NCBI GenBank assembly: GCA_017557435.1
Contig: JAFYYR010000016.1
Location: 62,001 to 126,000, forward strand
DNA: 64,000 nucleotides
Origin: Pseudobutyrivibrio sp.
GTDB lineage: Bacteria > Bacillota > Clostridia > Lachnospirales > Lachnospiraceae
Direction: 5' to 3'
Shown here piece after piece: positions 17,850-25,791 of the stretch; the stretch's first letter is position 1, and each line of letters starts with the position of its first letter. The notes beneath the pieces were generated by a model. The model did no database searches. It was not told the origin of the DNA and worked only from the letters and a program-made list of their open reading frames with translations. Position numbers and translations under genes: made by a program.

Positions 17850-18914
17850 TTACTTGCCACTTTCAAGCTCTGTTTTAGCCTTTTCGAAATATGAAAGATC
17901 ATACCAAGAATCAACGTCAAAATCCCCATCTGACAAATCATTTTCCTGAAGGAATGATAATGTCTTTTTAGCATTTGCTATAACATCATCTGTTGCATCG
18001 AGTTCTGAATAATTATCGTGTAGTGGATACGCATAATCATAACTTTCAGCTGCATATCCAACTGCAACCCACTGATCCTTCAAAGCATTTTCATTTGCTT
18101 CAATATACTCATTAGCTCTAAGAACTGCTTTCAAATATGCTACTGCCACATCTGGATTTGAATTTAAATACTCAGTTCTGATTTCTGTAATTGAACCAGC
18201 TGCCCATCCTTCATGGTCATTGCTAAATAATATTTCTTTAAAACCATTTTCCTTTGCAAGTCTGTAACTTACATCATTAGGCTGTACAACTGCTGCATCG
18301 ATACTCTTTGTCTCTAATGCTGCCAATGCATCCTGTGAAGTCATTGGAACGAATTCAATATCATCTATAGTGAGTCCTTCCTCTTCAAGTGCATATAAAA
18401 GTAATCTGTGCATAAATGCACCCTTTTGAGTAGCAACCTTTTTGCCTTTTAAATCCTTTACTGAATCAATTCCTGAATCTGGATTTGCAGAAATAACAAT
18501 ATAGTTATTCAAACCATTAAATGCGATTACTGTTGTGTCAATTCCGTTAGCCTTACCATTAACAGCAGGTACATCTCCTAAAATACCGATATCAAGGCTT
18601 CCAGATGCTAATGCCTCATTGATTGCTGGGCCGGCACCTGACATAGGAATAAGATTAACCTTTACACCTATCTTTTCAAATTCCTCTTCAAAATATCCGT
18701 TATCTCTTGCAATTCCTTCACTTCCTAAAAGAATATTGGAACCTGAAGTATCAACAAATCCAATATTTACCTCTCTGGTAAGACCGGTTGCTGCCTCTAT
18801 ATTTTCCTCTTTATTTGCAAGTCCATTATCAGAAGTGCCACCGCAGCCTGTAAAAGCTGATAAAACAAATGTACCAACTAAAGCTGCCAGCACGGTCTTT
18901 TTCAATTTCTTCAT
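17850..18914 (-). CDS. ABC substrate-binding lipoprotein, SsuA/TauA-like (second system)
   Basis: 354 residues with a lipoprotein signal (KKLKKTVLAALVGTFVLSAFTGCGG; lipobox FTGC). The mature part has VNIGFVDTSGSNILLGSEGIARDNGYFEEEF, SGAGPAINEALASGSLDIGILGDVPAVNG and IDSVKDLKGKKVATQKGAF, the canonical pattern of aliphatic-sulfonate/nitrate binding proteins. AGGAGG precedes the ATG. It directly follows the K-like nitrogenase subunit gene, linking substrate uptake with that enzyme. The ligand is not known. Confidence 0.9.
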   Translation of the reverse strand: MKKLKKTVLAALVGTFVLSAFTGCGGTSDNGLANKEENIEAATGLTREVNIGFVDTSGSNILLGSEGIARDNGYFEEEFEKIGVKVNLIPMSGAGPAINEALASGSLDIGILGDVPAVNGKANGIDTTVIAFNGLNNYIVISANPDSGIDSVKDLKGKKVATQKGAFMHRLLLYALEEEGLTIDDIEFVPMTSQDALAALETKSIDAAVVQPNDVSYRLAKENGFKEILFSNDHEGWAAGSITEIRTEYLNSNPDVAVAYLKAVLRANEYIEANENALKDQWVAVGYAAESYDYAYPLHDNYSELDATDDVIANAKKTLSFLQENDLSDGDFDVDSWYDLSYFEKAKTELESGK

Positions 18915-18933
18915 TATTAGTCCTCCTAATTAC

Positions 18934-20367
18934 CTAAATAGATTCTCTTGATGCCAGTTCTGAAATTAAATTTAATTGTTTTACATGGCTCTTTTTAGAA
19001 GAATGGTCCTGCCAAGTCTTCTGTCCCTTTAACTGCTTTAAATAATTATAAAGCTCTTCTGATTTTTCCTTTTCTGCCTGTTTTATTGTTGTGAGATAAT
19101 CACTTACAAATTCCACAGAACCTCGTATTCCAGCTGTAGATTGATTAAGAATACTTTTGTGATAAACAGGATATGAGGCTTCTATCAATGGAATTCCAAC
19201 CTTATTAGCTATATTCACCTCAAGAGAGCTTCCTATCACAAGTTCAGCCTTAGACTGTCTGATAATATCATCAATATCTTTCTGGTCAGATGTCTTGTAT
19301 ACATTGGTTGTTACCTGTGCAAAAAGATCATCATTGTTCAATTCATGCTCTTCATCCTTTTTCAAAGAATCAGTAAGAACTGCAGCAACAATTTTTGCTC
19401 CAAATACATCCTTCGCTATTCTTCCCAATCTTATTACCTGCTCTTCATCGCCAACAATAGCTACAGATTTACCAATGGCATACTCAATCACTTCATCACG
19501 AATTCTTGAGTAGTAGTTGCTTTCATATGCTAGTTCCTTATTTAAGAAAACATCTACCGCATCTTGATCTACGGAAATCACTTTACCAATTTCATCTATT
19601 AACTCTTTTTCCTCTAAAGCATTCACTGGAAGTGCTGCTTTTTGAATTACTGGTATATCAAATTTTTCATTAAGGACCTTTGCAGGTAATTCTCCCCAGC
19701 GACCAAACACAATTGAAAGAGATGCGTTCTTTGCATTATCAATATCTTCTACGCCTCCACTTACTCCAAAGAATACATTGGCCTCAATTCCTACACCCTT
19801 TAAAATTCTCTTAATCTCTTCTAAATTTCCTTGCCAATATGGATCCTTATCAGGAATAATTCCAAAGATATTTACAAGTTTTGAATTCTTATTAGACTCA
19901 GAAGGTTTTACATCATAAACAGATTTAAATACGTCAGCCAATACGTGCTCATAACCAAAGTGTGCGCCACCATTGAAACCTGCAATAAGTGTATCTACCA
20001 CTGGCTCATTCTGTTCCACTATTTCCCTAGTCATAGCATCAACATCATCTCCTACCATAGCTGATTCACAGCTATTAAGGATCACATAAAGAGCTCCATC
20101 AACTACCTTAATAGTGTTTTTAATCTGTTCTCTCAGTCTTGATGCTCCACCAAAAATAACATGTCTCTCTTGAGCCGCTGTTCCTGGAATAGAGTATCCT
20201 GAATATCTAGCTGAACCTCCTGTAGTTTTTGAATTTGCAAGATAATTAATAACTCCACATCCTGCGTTAGCATGTACAATTGGTACTACACTGTTTATTT
20301 CCTGAACTGTCTGTAAAGCACCATGAAGGGCACATCCATTTCTAGGATTTTTGATAATATCTGCCAT
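18934..20367 (-). CDS. Nitrogenase-like component 1, K-like subunit
   Basis: 477 residues of the nitrogenase component-1 family (NifK/BchB/CfbD-like). Exactly three cysteines occur in the whole protein, at the positions of P-cluster ligands: C12 (NGCALHGA), C37 (NAGCGVINY) and C100 (NSCESAMVGDD). It would pair with the D-like subunit to hold a bridging iron-sulfur cluster. ATG follows the D-like stop without a gap (TAAATG) and AGGAGG is upstream. This is not an N2-fixing locus: no NifB, NifE or NifN is present. The closest known analogies are the DPOR, CfbCD and methylthio-alkane reductase branches; substrate unknown. Confidence 0.82.
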   Translation of the reverse strand: MADIIKNPRNGCALHGALQTVQEINSVVPIVHANAGCGVINYLANSKTTGGSARYSGYSIPGTAAQERHVIFGGASRLREQIKNTIKVVDGALYVILNSCESAMVGDDVDAMTREIVEQNEPVVDTLIAGFNGGAHFGYEHVLADVFKSVYDVKPSESNKNSKLVNIFGIIPDKDPYWQGNLEEIKRILKGVGIEANVFFGVSGGVEDIDNAKNASLSIVFGRWGELPAKVLNEKFDIPVIQKAALPVNALEEKELIDEIGKVISVDQDAVDVFLNKELAYESNYYSRIRDEVIEYAIGKSVAIVGDEEQVIRLGRIAKDVFGAKIVAAVLTDSLKKDEEHELNNDDLFAQVTTNVYKTSDQKDIDDIIRQSKAELVIGSSLEVNIANKVGIPLIEASYPVYHKSILNQSTAGIRGSVEFVSDYLTTIKQAEKEKSEELYNYLKQLKGQKTWQDHSSKKSHVKQLNLISELASRESI

Positions 20368-21762
20368 TTAACTTACCTCCTGCTTTACATACCAGTTTCC
20401 GCTACGCTTCTTGAAACTTTCTCTGTAGCTACTTGTCTGTCTGTACTTTTCCTGGAATTCGTCCACCTTTTTTATAGCATTTGCAATAACTTCCACGCCT
20501 TTAAAGCCGTAAGTAACCTTATACTTTGTGGAAATCACAACTGCTCCCTCATGGGTAGCAAAAGAACTTCCGGATTTTTCACTAAAATAGATATCTATTT
20601 CGTTCTTAGATAGCTCATTTGCCTTTTCAAATTGCTGTCCATTTCCAATAATTGCTATAGTAGTCTTTGGCAAGAAATCTAATTTTTTCAGCTGCTTTCT
20701 ATTATCCAAATCTACAAAGGAAGAAGAAAAGCCAACAACTTCTCCACCTAAATTTGTAAACAATCTCGCATAAGCAGGAACTCGACTAAGAGCTACATCA
20801 ACAAAAATTTTCTTATCCTTTAACACATCCTTTATTACTACCTGTGATAACTCTGCTTCTGCTTTATCGATGTATTCAACCACTTCATCCTCGATATTCA
20901 AAAATGCTGCAAGCTTTAAAAGAAAATTCTTAGTTCCTCTAAATCCCACTGGTACATCAGTCTCTATGTAAGGGACATCAAAAACCTCCTCAAGCTCTTT
21001 AGCTAGATACTCACCCTCTTCTGGGTTAAGCACTATTGATGCTCTTGCCTTTGATGCTCTTCTGATTTCATCCACATTTGAGAATCTTGGAAGTATCTGG
21101 AATTTGATATCAAGCTCGTTAAAAATATCAGCTATAACTGCTACGTCCTCAATATCTTCTGAATAAGAAATGATATTTATAAAATCTTCCTTAATATCCA
21201 CATTTTTTGAAACAAGATACTTTAGAATACTATGTGTAACAATGTCATATCCTGTAACAGGTGTTTTTGTTTTAAAACCATCTGTGTAAATGCTGATAAT
21301 TGGAATACCTATCTCATCCTCAAGCTCCAATATAACCGAATTAATGTCATCATTATTGATAGCTACAACAGGTGTCCCCAGGATAAAAATTGCCTTTGGA
21401 TGCTTTTCTTCATAGGCTCTAAGAATTGCCTCGGAAAGTTTATCATCTCCACCTAAAATAGTGTCTCTTTCCACAAGATTTGTTGAATACCAGCTAAAGT
21501 TTTCAAAATCATTTTGTGCTATTCCTATGGCTCCACATCCTATGGAGCCATTTACTATAATTGCCGCATCTTCAATTGTTGAAAGAACATCAAATGCATA
21601 AATAGTTTCATCATCATGTATTTGGGAGAAGGTTCGAATTCTCTGCTTTATCTCCTCACCTGATGTTTCATCGATTAGAGCTTCCAAATTACCATGAAAA
21701 TGGCTAAGGGAACTTAAGCGTTTTTCTCTTGTTAACGCTTTTCTTTCATCTAAAAAACTCAT
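20368..21762 (-). CDS. Nitrogenase-like component 1, D-like subunit
   Basis: 464 residues, lying between the H- and K-like genes as nifD does. Recognisable are IVNGSIGCGAIG and FILGTPVVAINNDDI, the latter in place of the usual CxxxxIGDD block. Only one cysteine, C76, exists in the entire chain, so two of the three usual P-cluster cysteines and the Cys/His ligands of an iron-molybdenum-type cofactor are absent. With three Cys from the K-like partner this gives a four-Cys site, as for a [4Fe-4S] cluster. The active site probably binds an organic substrate directly or an as yet unknown cofactor. Confidence 0.8.
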   Translation of the reverse strand: MSFLDERKALTREKRLSSLSHFHGNLEALIDETSGEEIKQRIRTFSQIHDDETIYAFDVLSTIEDAAIIVNGSIGCGAIGIAQNDFENFSWYSTNLVERDTILGGDDKLSEAILRAYEEKHPKAIFILGTPVVAINNDDINSVILELEDEIGIPIISIYTDGFKTKTPVTGYDIVTHSILKYLVSKNVDIKEDFINIISYSEDIEDVAVIADIFNELDIKFQILPRFSNVDEIRRASKARASIVLNPEEGEYLAKELEEVFDVPYIETDVPVGFRGTKNFLLKLAAFLNIEDEVVEYIDKAEAELSQVVIKDVLKDKKIFVDVALSRVPAYARLFTNLGGEVVGFSSSFVDLDNRKQLKKLDFLPKTTIAIIGNGQQFEKANELSKNEIDIYFSEKSGSSFATHEGAVVISTKYKVTYGFKGVEVIANAIKKVDEFQEKYRQTSSYRESFKKRSGNWYVKQEVS

Positions 21763-21789
21763 CTCTTTAGGTTCTCCTTTCCCATAGCA

Positions 21790-22665
21790 TTAGATTGCCT
21801 CAGCAACTCCTACTACGCCACTTTCGATATCGTATATACGGTCTCCCCAATTTCTAGCCCAATCTCTAAGCTCTGATGAACCAAGTGGATTTGGAACTAC
21901 AAGGTTTTCATTTTCAGCGATATATTTAGCCAAATTTCTATAAATATCAGCCTGGGCACTGTTTGGCTTAGCCTCGATAACTGTCTTACCATAAAGCTCT
22001 GACTGCTGTACATCGATTGACCGATTTACATAACCTGCAATGCTTGTACCAGTCTTTGCTACAAAGTCCTCAACAATTTTTCTGTGATATCCTGGCTTCA
22101 TGCTGTTTGCAATAACACCACCAAGCTTTGCTCCACCTGTTGGCGCATATTTGTTAATGGCTTTAAAAAGATTGTTAGCCGCATATAAAGCCATGAAATC
22201 AGAAGATGATACAACATAAGCTCTGTCTGTAATTCCATCACGGATTGGAACAGCAAAACCACCACAAACAACGTCACCAAGTACGTCATAAAGTACGTAA
22301 TCAGGCTTGAACTCTTCGAAAAGATTAAGCTCCTGAAGAAGGTTAACAGCTGCGTTGATACCACGACCTGCGCATCCAACACCTGGTACTGGACCACCTG
22401 ATTCAATACAAAGTACTCCACCAAATCCCTTTACTGAAATATCATCAAGGTGAATCTTGTTACCTTCTCTTAAACTATCAAGTACTGTTGGAAGATAGTT
22501 GTTTCCTCGAAGTGTATTTGTAGAATCACTCTTTGGATCACAACCAATCTGAATTACTCTATATCCTGCCTCTGCAAGTGCTGCACTAATATTTGATGTG
22601 GTTGTTGATTTTCCGATTCCACCTTTTCCATATATAGCTATATGCTTACCAATTTTCTCTGCCAT
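21790..22665 (-). CDS. Nitrogenase iron protein-like ATPase (NifH/BchL/CfbC family)
   Basis: 291-residue electron donor that would pass electrons to the D/K complex with ATP hydrolysis. The P-loop [15 protein letters not shown], the switch region and the two cysteines that ligate the inter-subunit [4Fe-4S] cluster, C98 (PGVGCAGRG) and C134 (GDVVCGGFA), are all conserved. NifH-like features extend to [10 protein letters not shown] and [15 protein letters not shown]. Directly downstream of metK and upstream of the D-like gene. It alone cannot tell the enzyme's substrate, since all group IV reductases share this partner. Confidence 0.93.
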   Translation of the reverse strand: MAEKIGKHIAIYGKGGIGKSTTTSNISAALAEAGYRVIQIGCDPKSDSTNTLRGNNYLPTVLDSLREGNKIHLDDISVKGFGGVLCIESGGPVPGVGCAGRGINAAVNLLQELNLFEEFKPDYVLYDVLGDVVCGGFAVPIRDGITDRAYVVSSSDFMALYAANNLFKAINKYAPTGGAKLGGVIANSMKPGYHRKIVEDFVAKTGTSIAGYVNRSIDVQQSELYGKTVIEAKPNSAQADIYRNLAKYIAENENLVVPNPLGSSELRDWARNWGDRIYDIESGVVGVAEAI

Positions 22666-22681
22666 TTTCTCTTACCTTTCC

Positions 22682-23926
22682 TTATACTGTTGTAGCTTCC
22701 TTAGCTTCTGAAATAATCTGAACTGCGATGTCTACTTTGATGTCTTCAATATTCTTCTTGATCTCATCAACCTTATCTAAATGCTCCCAAGGAAGGTCGA
22801 TATCTGTCCTGCCGAAATGTCCATAAGCTGCAGTCTGCTTGTAGATTGGCCTACGTAAATCAAGGGCATCAATGATTGCTGCTGGTCTGAGATCAAATAC
22901 TTTTTCAATAATATCAACAATCTTCTCATCATCTATTACTCCTGTGCCAAATGTATCTACTGCAATAGATACTGGCTTTGCTACACCAATGGCATATGCA
23001 AGTTCAACCTCAAGTCTCTTCGCCACACCTGCTGCTACCAAATTCTTCGCTACCCAACGAGCTGCATAGGCTGCAGAACGGTCAACCTTTGTTGGATCCT
23101 TTCCTGAGAAGGCACCGCCGCCGTGACGACCTGTTCCACCATAGGTATCCACGATGATCTTACGTCCTGTCAGTCCTGCATCACCCTGAGGACCACCGAT
23201 AACAAATCTACCTGTTGGATTTACGTAGTAGATTGTATCCTCGTCCAATAACTCTGCTGGAATTACCGGCTTGATAACATGCTCGATAATATCAGCTCTT
23301 ATCTGTTCAAGAGTTACATCCTCTGCATGCTGTGTTGAAATAACAATGGTATGTACTCTCTTTACAGTCTGTCCATCTTCTGCAAATTCTACTGTTACCT
23401 GTGACTTTCCATCTGGTCTAAGGTATGGAAGTGTTCCATTCTTTCGAACTTCTGTAAGCCTTCTAGTAAGGCGATGAGCAAATGAAATAGCCGGTGGTAA
23501 ATACTCTTCTGTTTCATCTGTTGCATATCCGAAGATAATTCCTTGATCACCTGCGCCTGTTCCAAAATCCTCTGTCGCTCCTTCCTGCTTTGACTCGAAT
23601 GCCTTATCAACTCCAAGTGCAATATCAGCTGACTGCTCATCAATTGATGTAAGCACTGCGATTGAGTCTGCATTGTATCCATCTACATTATTTACGTAAC
23701 CAATCTCTCTGATTGTGTCTTTTGCAACCTTTGCGATATCCACATATGCCTTTGTAGTGATTTCACCAACTACAAGAGCAAGTCCTGTTGCTACTGTTGT
23801 CTCAGCAGCTACTCTTGAATATGGATCCTGAGCAAGTAGCTCATCAAGGATTGCATCAGAGATCTGATCTGCGATTTTGTCTGGATGTCCTTCTGTTACT
23901 GATTCTGATGTGAATAACTTTCCCAT
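22682..23926 (-). CDS. metK: S-adenosylmethionine synthetase
   Basis: Forms SAM from methionine and [31 protein letters not shown], the hexapeptide [15 protein letters not shown], and the phosphate-binding [19 protein letters not shown] are all characteristic. At 414 residues it is slightly longer than most bacterial MetK (about 380-400). GGAG precedes the ATG. A conserved-motif terminator, not an S-box, stands in its leader. As a SAM source it fits beside two radical SAM genes and a nucleosidase. Confidence 0.97.
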   Translation of the reverse strand: MGKLFTSESVTEGHPDKIADQISDAILDELLAQDPYSRVAAETTVATGLALVVGEITTKAYVDIAKVAKDTIREIGYVNNVDGYNADSIAVLTSIDEQSADIALGVDKAFESKQEGATEDFGTGAGDQGIIFGYATDETEEYLPPAISFAHRLTRRLTEVRKNGTLPYLRPDGKSQVTVEFAEDGQTVKRVHTIVISTQHAEDVTLEQIRADIIEHVIKPVIPAELLDEDTIYYVNPTGRFVIGGPQGDAGLTGRKIIVDTYGGTGRHGGGAFSGKDPTKVDRSAAYAARWVAKNLVAAGVAKRLEVELAYAIGVAKPVSIAVDTFGTGVIDDEKIVDIIEKVFDLRPAAIIDALDLRRPIYKQTAAYGHFGRTDIDLPWEHLDKVDEIKKNIEDIKVDIAVQIISEAKEATTV

Positions 23927-23974
23927 ATTTTTTATCTCCTTTTCTTTATTAATATAGTTTGGGATTTTTTATAG

Positions 23975-24040
23975 AAAAAAAGAGGCATTAAACCACAGCT
24001 AATGGAACCGTGGTTTAAAACCTCTAGTTGTCTAGTCAGT
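23975..24040 (-). terminator. Conserved-motif terminator, element 4 (metK leader)
   Basis: The 20-mer ACTGACTAGACAACTAGAGG (24021-24040) starts three bases after the yezD stop. It is followed by an AAACCACGG / CTGTGGTTT stem and then GCCTCTTTTTTT, completing a terminator about 50 bases upstream of metK. Location and layout suggest regulated read-through from yezD into metK and the nitrogenase-like genes. Confidence 0.75.
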
Positions 24041-24042
24041 TT

Positions 24043-24186
24043 TTATAACCTTATCTTTTCACTTTTATCTATTTGAACTATCTTACCATCCTGTATGATG
24101 ATGTTGACCGAGCCATATTTTATTGACTCTATGTAATCTTTAATTGTTGCCAGTTGATTTTCGCTTACTACTTTTACTTCAGCCAT
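24043..24186 (-). CDS. yezD: YezD-family small protein (DUF2292)
   Basis: A 47-residue protein (MAEVKVVSENQLATIKDYIE..., then YGSVNIIIQDGKIVQIDKSEKIR) typical of DUF2292/YezD. The family is known mainly from sulfur-metabolism loci in Firmicutes, where the part I-Y-G-x-V-x-I-x-I-x-(D/N)-G-K-I-x-Q is constant; the biochemical role is not established. GGAG precedes the ATG; a longer frame from 24234 would run into the tRNA-like structure. It is the first clear structural gene after the operator and leader region. Confidence 0.85.
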   Translation of the reverse strand: MAEVKVVSENQLATIKDYIESIKYGSVNIIIQDGKIVQIDKSEKIRL

Positions 24187-24207
24187 TTCTTCTCCTTTCA
24201 CTTTTGA

Positions 24208-24278
24208 TGGTGCTAGCTGGATTCGAACCAGCAACTTCAGCGATGCCTCGCCTATGCCCTTCCAGCGGCTATAGCACC
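24208..24278 (-). ncRNA. tRNA-like structure in the yezD leader
   Basis: 71 nt fold with a perfect 7-bp acceptor stem (GGTGCTA / TAGCACC plus A), U8-A9, a 3-bp D stem (GCC/GGC) with GG in the loop, and a perfect T arm GCTGG-TTCGAAT-CCAGC. The region where the anticodon arm belongs has normal length but does not form a 5-bp/7-nt hairpin: instead GGCGA/TCGCT encloses four bases, and position 33 is not U. CCA is not encoded. The 5' end abuts a terminator T tract and the 3' end lies 21 bases before the yezD ATG. Either a decayed tRNA or a tRNA mimic with a regulatory role. Confidence 0.5.
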
Positions 24279-24313
24279 AAAAAAGCCACCGCTTAATCTC
24301 TTAAGCAGTGGCT
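24279..24313 (-). terminator. Intrinsic terminator between the Cys-rich ORF and yezD
   Basis: On the minus strand AGCCACTGCTTAA-GAGA-TTAAGCGGTGGCT is followed by six T. It lies 30 bases after the stop of the 38-codon ORF and immediately before the tRNA-like structure. Because the only good promoter for yezD is upstream of the ORF, this must be a partial terminator or an attenuator. Confidence 0.85.
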
Positions 24314-24342
24314 CACATAATTCGTATATACGAATTTAGTCA

Positions 24343-24459
24343 TCATGGTGCAAGACGACAGGCCATGCACCCTTTAGCTCTCACTGCTTGGGAGTATAGC
24401 ATTTTACACATACACATATCCATACAACAACAAACTTTTGAATCGATATTCTGTCTCAT
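24343..24459 (-). CDS. Cys/Met-rich 38-residue ORF, possible leader peptide or metal-binding peptide
   Basis: AGGAG lies seven bases upstream of an ATG that opens MRQNIDSKVCCCMDMCMCKM, followed by an 18-residue tail containing GCMAC. Seven Cys and six Met in 38 residues is extreme. Three Cys codons are consecutive (TGT TGT TGT). Promoter with sulfur dyad upstream and terminator downstream are exactly what a Cys/Met leader peptide would need; a small thiol/metal-binding protein is the alternative. Too short for standard gene calling. I know no named family for it. Confidence 0.6.
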   Translation of the reverse strand: MRQNIDSKVCCCMDMCMCKMLYSQAVRAKGCMACRLAP

Positions 24460-24499
24460 CGTCTTGCTCCTTTCTTGTTATTTCTGATTCGTTGTTGAT

Positions 24500-24533
24500 A
24501 CTATAACTTTAATTACCTATCGAGTCAATAGGT
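24500..24533 (-). promoter_or_regulatory. Promoter and sulfur-type dyad of the yezD-metK-nitrogenase-like cluster
   Basis: Minus strand TTGACT (24523-24528), 17 bases, TATAGT (24500-24505). The perfect dyad ACCTAT-N7-ATAGGT at 24515-24533 covers the -35 box. It is the most symmetrical of the four complete dyads in the window, and about 40 bases upstream of the Cys/Met-rich ORF. Confidence 0.75.
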
Positions 24534-24552
24534 GTAATAATAGTCAAAAATA

Positions 24553-24587
24553 ATAGCTAGCTATAAATCTGATTTATAGCTAGCTAT
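24553..24587 (-). terminator. Terminator of the sugar importer/oxidoreductase operon
   Basis: ATAGCTAGCTATAAAT / ATTTATAGCTAGCTAT forms a 16-bp perfect stem followed on the minus strand by TATTTTT, six bases after the stop of the last Gfo/Idh/MocA gene. It insulates the sulfur operon downstream. Confidence 0.85.
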
Positions 24588-24593
24588 ATATAT

Positions 24594-25787
24594 CTACCAC
24601 TTAACCAACCATCTATCTGAATACTTACCGTAGTTACTGTTATCACACAAGGGTTCTATGTGTTTGTTTTCATTGCTACTTTTTTTACTTTGGAGAGAGA
24701 GTAAGTATTCATCTGGATTTAGTGGTAAATTAACAACTTCATTTTTCCACCATGATAAATAGGCGGCGTTGGCAATAGTAAGGCCAAATATGCCCTCTTC
24801 ACCAGGTGCTATAAGAGGCTCCCCCTTTCTAATTGCATTTGAAAAATTCTGCAGTATTCCAAGGTGGGCGCTTTCCGGTTCACTCTGAACAATCACTGTC
24901 TCATCTATGGCAATTTTGGGCATATACTCGGAAGAATTTCTGGTGAACTCCTTTAGGTCGGTGTCAAGTAAGCTAAGGGTCAGCTTTCCATTTTCTATGA
25001 CAGCTTTTCCCTTTGTGGCTGAAATTTCCAGTCGATTTGTACCTGGATATTCTCCTGTTGAGGTCTGGAAATATCCTCTGGCACCATTTTCATATTCCAC
25101 TATTATCTCGGCTGCATCCTCCACCTGAATTGGATGAAATGCCCCCTGATGACAATAGGCTCGTACCCTAATTGGCATGCCAGTAATCCACTGCCATATA
25201 TCTAGATTGTGAGGACATTGATTCATCAATATGCCACCACCTTCTCCATCCCAGGTAGCTCTCCAATTGCCAGAAGCATAGTAGGCATCTGTGCGATACC
25301 AGTTGTTAACTATCCAATTGAATCTAATGAGCTCACCTAGAGTGCCACTTTTAAATAACTCACGAAGCTTTATAAACAAAGGATTGGTTCTTTGATTGTA
25401 CATAATGGCAAAAACTACGCCACTTTCCTTTGCCACCTCATTCATATGAAGAACAGATTTCACATCAATGCCTGCTGGTTTTTCCGTTAACACATGGATG
25501 CCACTTTTGCAGGCCTTTTCTACTATCACAGGATGTAATGGATGTGGAGTTGCAACTACCAGTGCCTCAACCTTATGACTATCTATCAGCTGATTATAGT
25601 CATTAAAACACTGGACATCTTTCAATTCTTTTTTTGCCCATTCCAGTCTTTTTTCATCGATATCACATACCGCAACAAGTTCAAAACCCTCTATCTCTTT
25701 TTTATAGAGACTCATTGCATGAGCAGAACCCATACTGCCAATTCCCACAACTCCAACTCTAATTAACTGCTCCATTTTATTTTTCAT
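24594..25787 (-). CDS. Gfo/Idh/MocA-family oxidoreductase (third of three)
   Basis: 397-residue NAD(P)-dependent sugar or cyclitol dehydrogenase-like protein. The N-terminal Rossmann motif VGVVGIGSMGSAHAMSL and the HVLTEKPAGIDVKSV motif (EKP) are conserved, and the putative catalytic region WDGEGGGILMNQCPHNLDIWQWITGMP carries the usual H-x-x-D. It ends the operon that starts with the permease at 31.5 kb. The substrate is presumably the sugar imported by that system; family members act on many sugars. Confidence 0.9.
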   Translation of the reverse strand: MKNKMEQLIRVGVVGIGSMGSAHAMSLYKKEIEGFELVAVCDIDEKRLEWAKKELKDVQCFNDYNQLIDSHKVEALVVATPHPLHPVIVEKACKSGIHVLTEKPAGIDVKSVLHMNEVAKESGVVFAIMYNQRTNPLFIKLRELFKSGTLGELIRFNWIVNNWYRTDAYYASGNWRATWDGEGGGILMNQCPHNLDIWQWITGMPIRVRAYCHQGAFHPIQVEDAAEIIVEYENGARGYFQTSTGEYPGTNRLEISATKGKAVIENGKLTLSLLDTDLKEFTRNSSEYMPKIAIDETVIVQSEPESAHLGILQNFSNAIRKGEPLIAPGEEGIFGLTIANAAYLSWWKNEVVNLPLNPDEYLLSLQSKKSSNENKHIEPLCDNSNYGKYSDRWLVKW

Positions 25788-25791
25788 CCCC

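Noticed and set aside
18934-22665. True nitrogen-fixation (nifHDK) locus
   Set aside because: The D-like subunit lacks cofactor ligands and two P-cluster Cys, and no nifB, nifE or nifN is present. The radical SAM genes here do not look like NifB.
23927-24040. S-box or SMK SAM riboswitch before metK
   Set aside because: The metK leader lacks the S-box core blocks and kink-turn, and the SMK consensus. Only the conserved 20-mer and a terminator hairpin are present.
24208-24278. Ordinary tRNA gene (for example Ala, with GGC in the loop)
   Set aside because: A canonical anticodon stem would have two mismatches next to the loop, and U33 is missing. An alternative four-base loop is more stable. 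It is kept only as tRNA-like.
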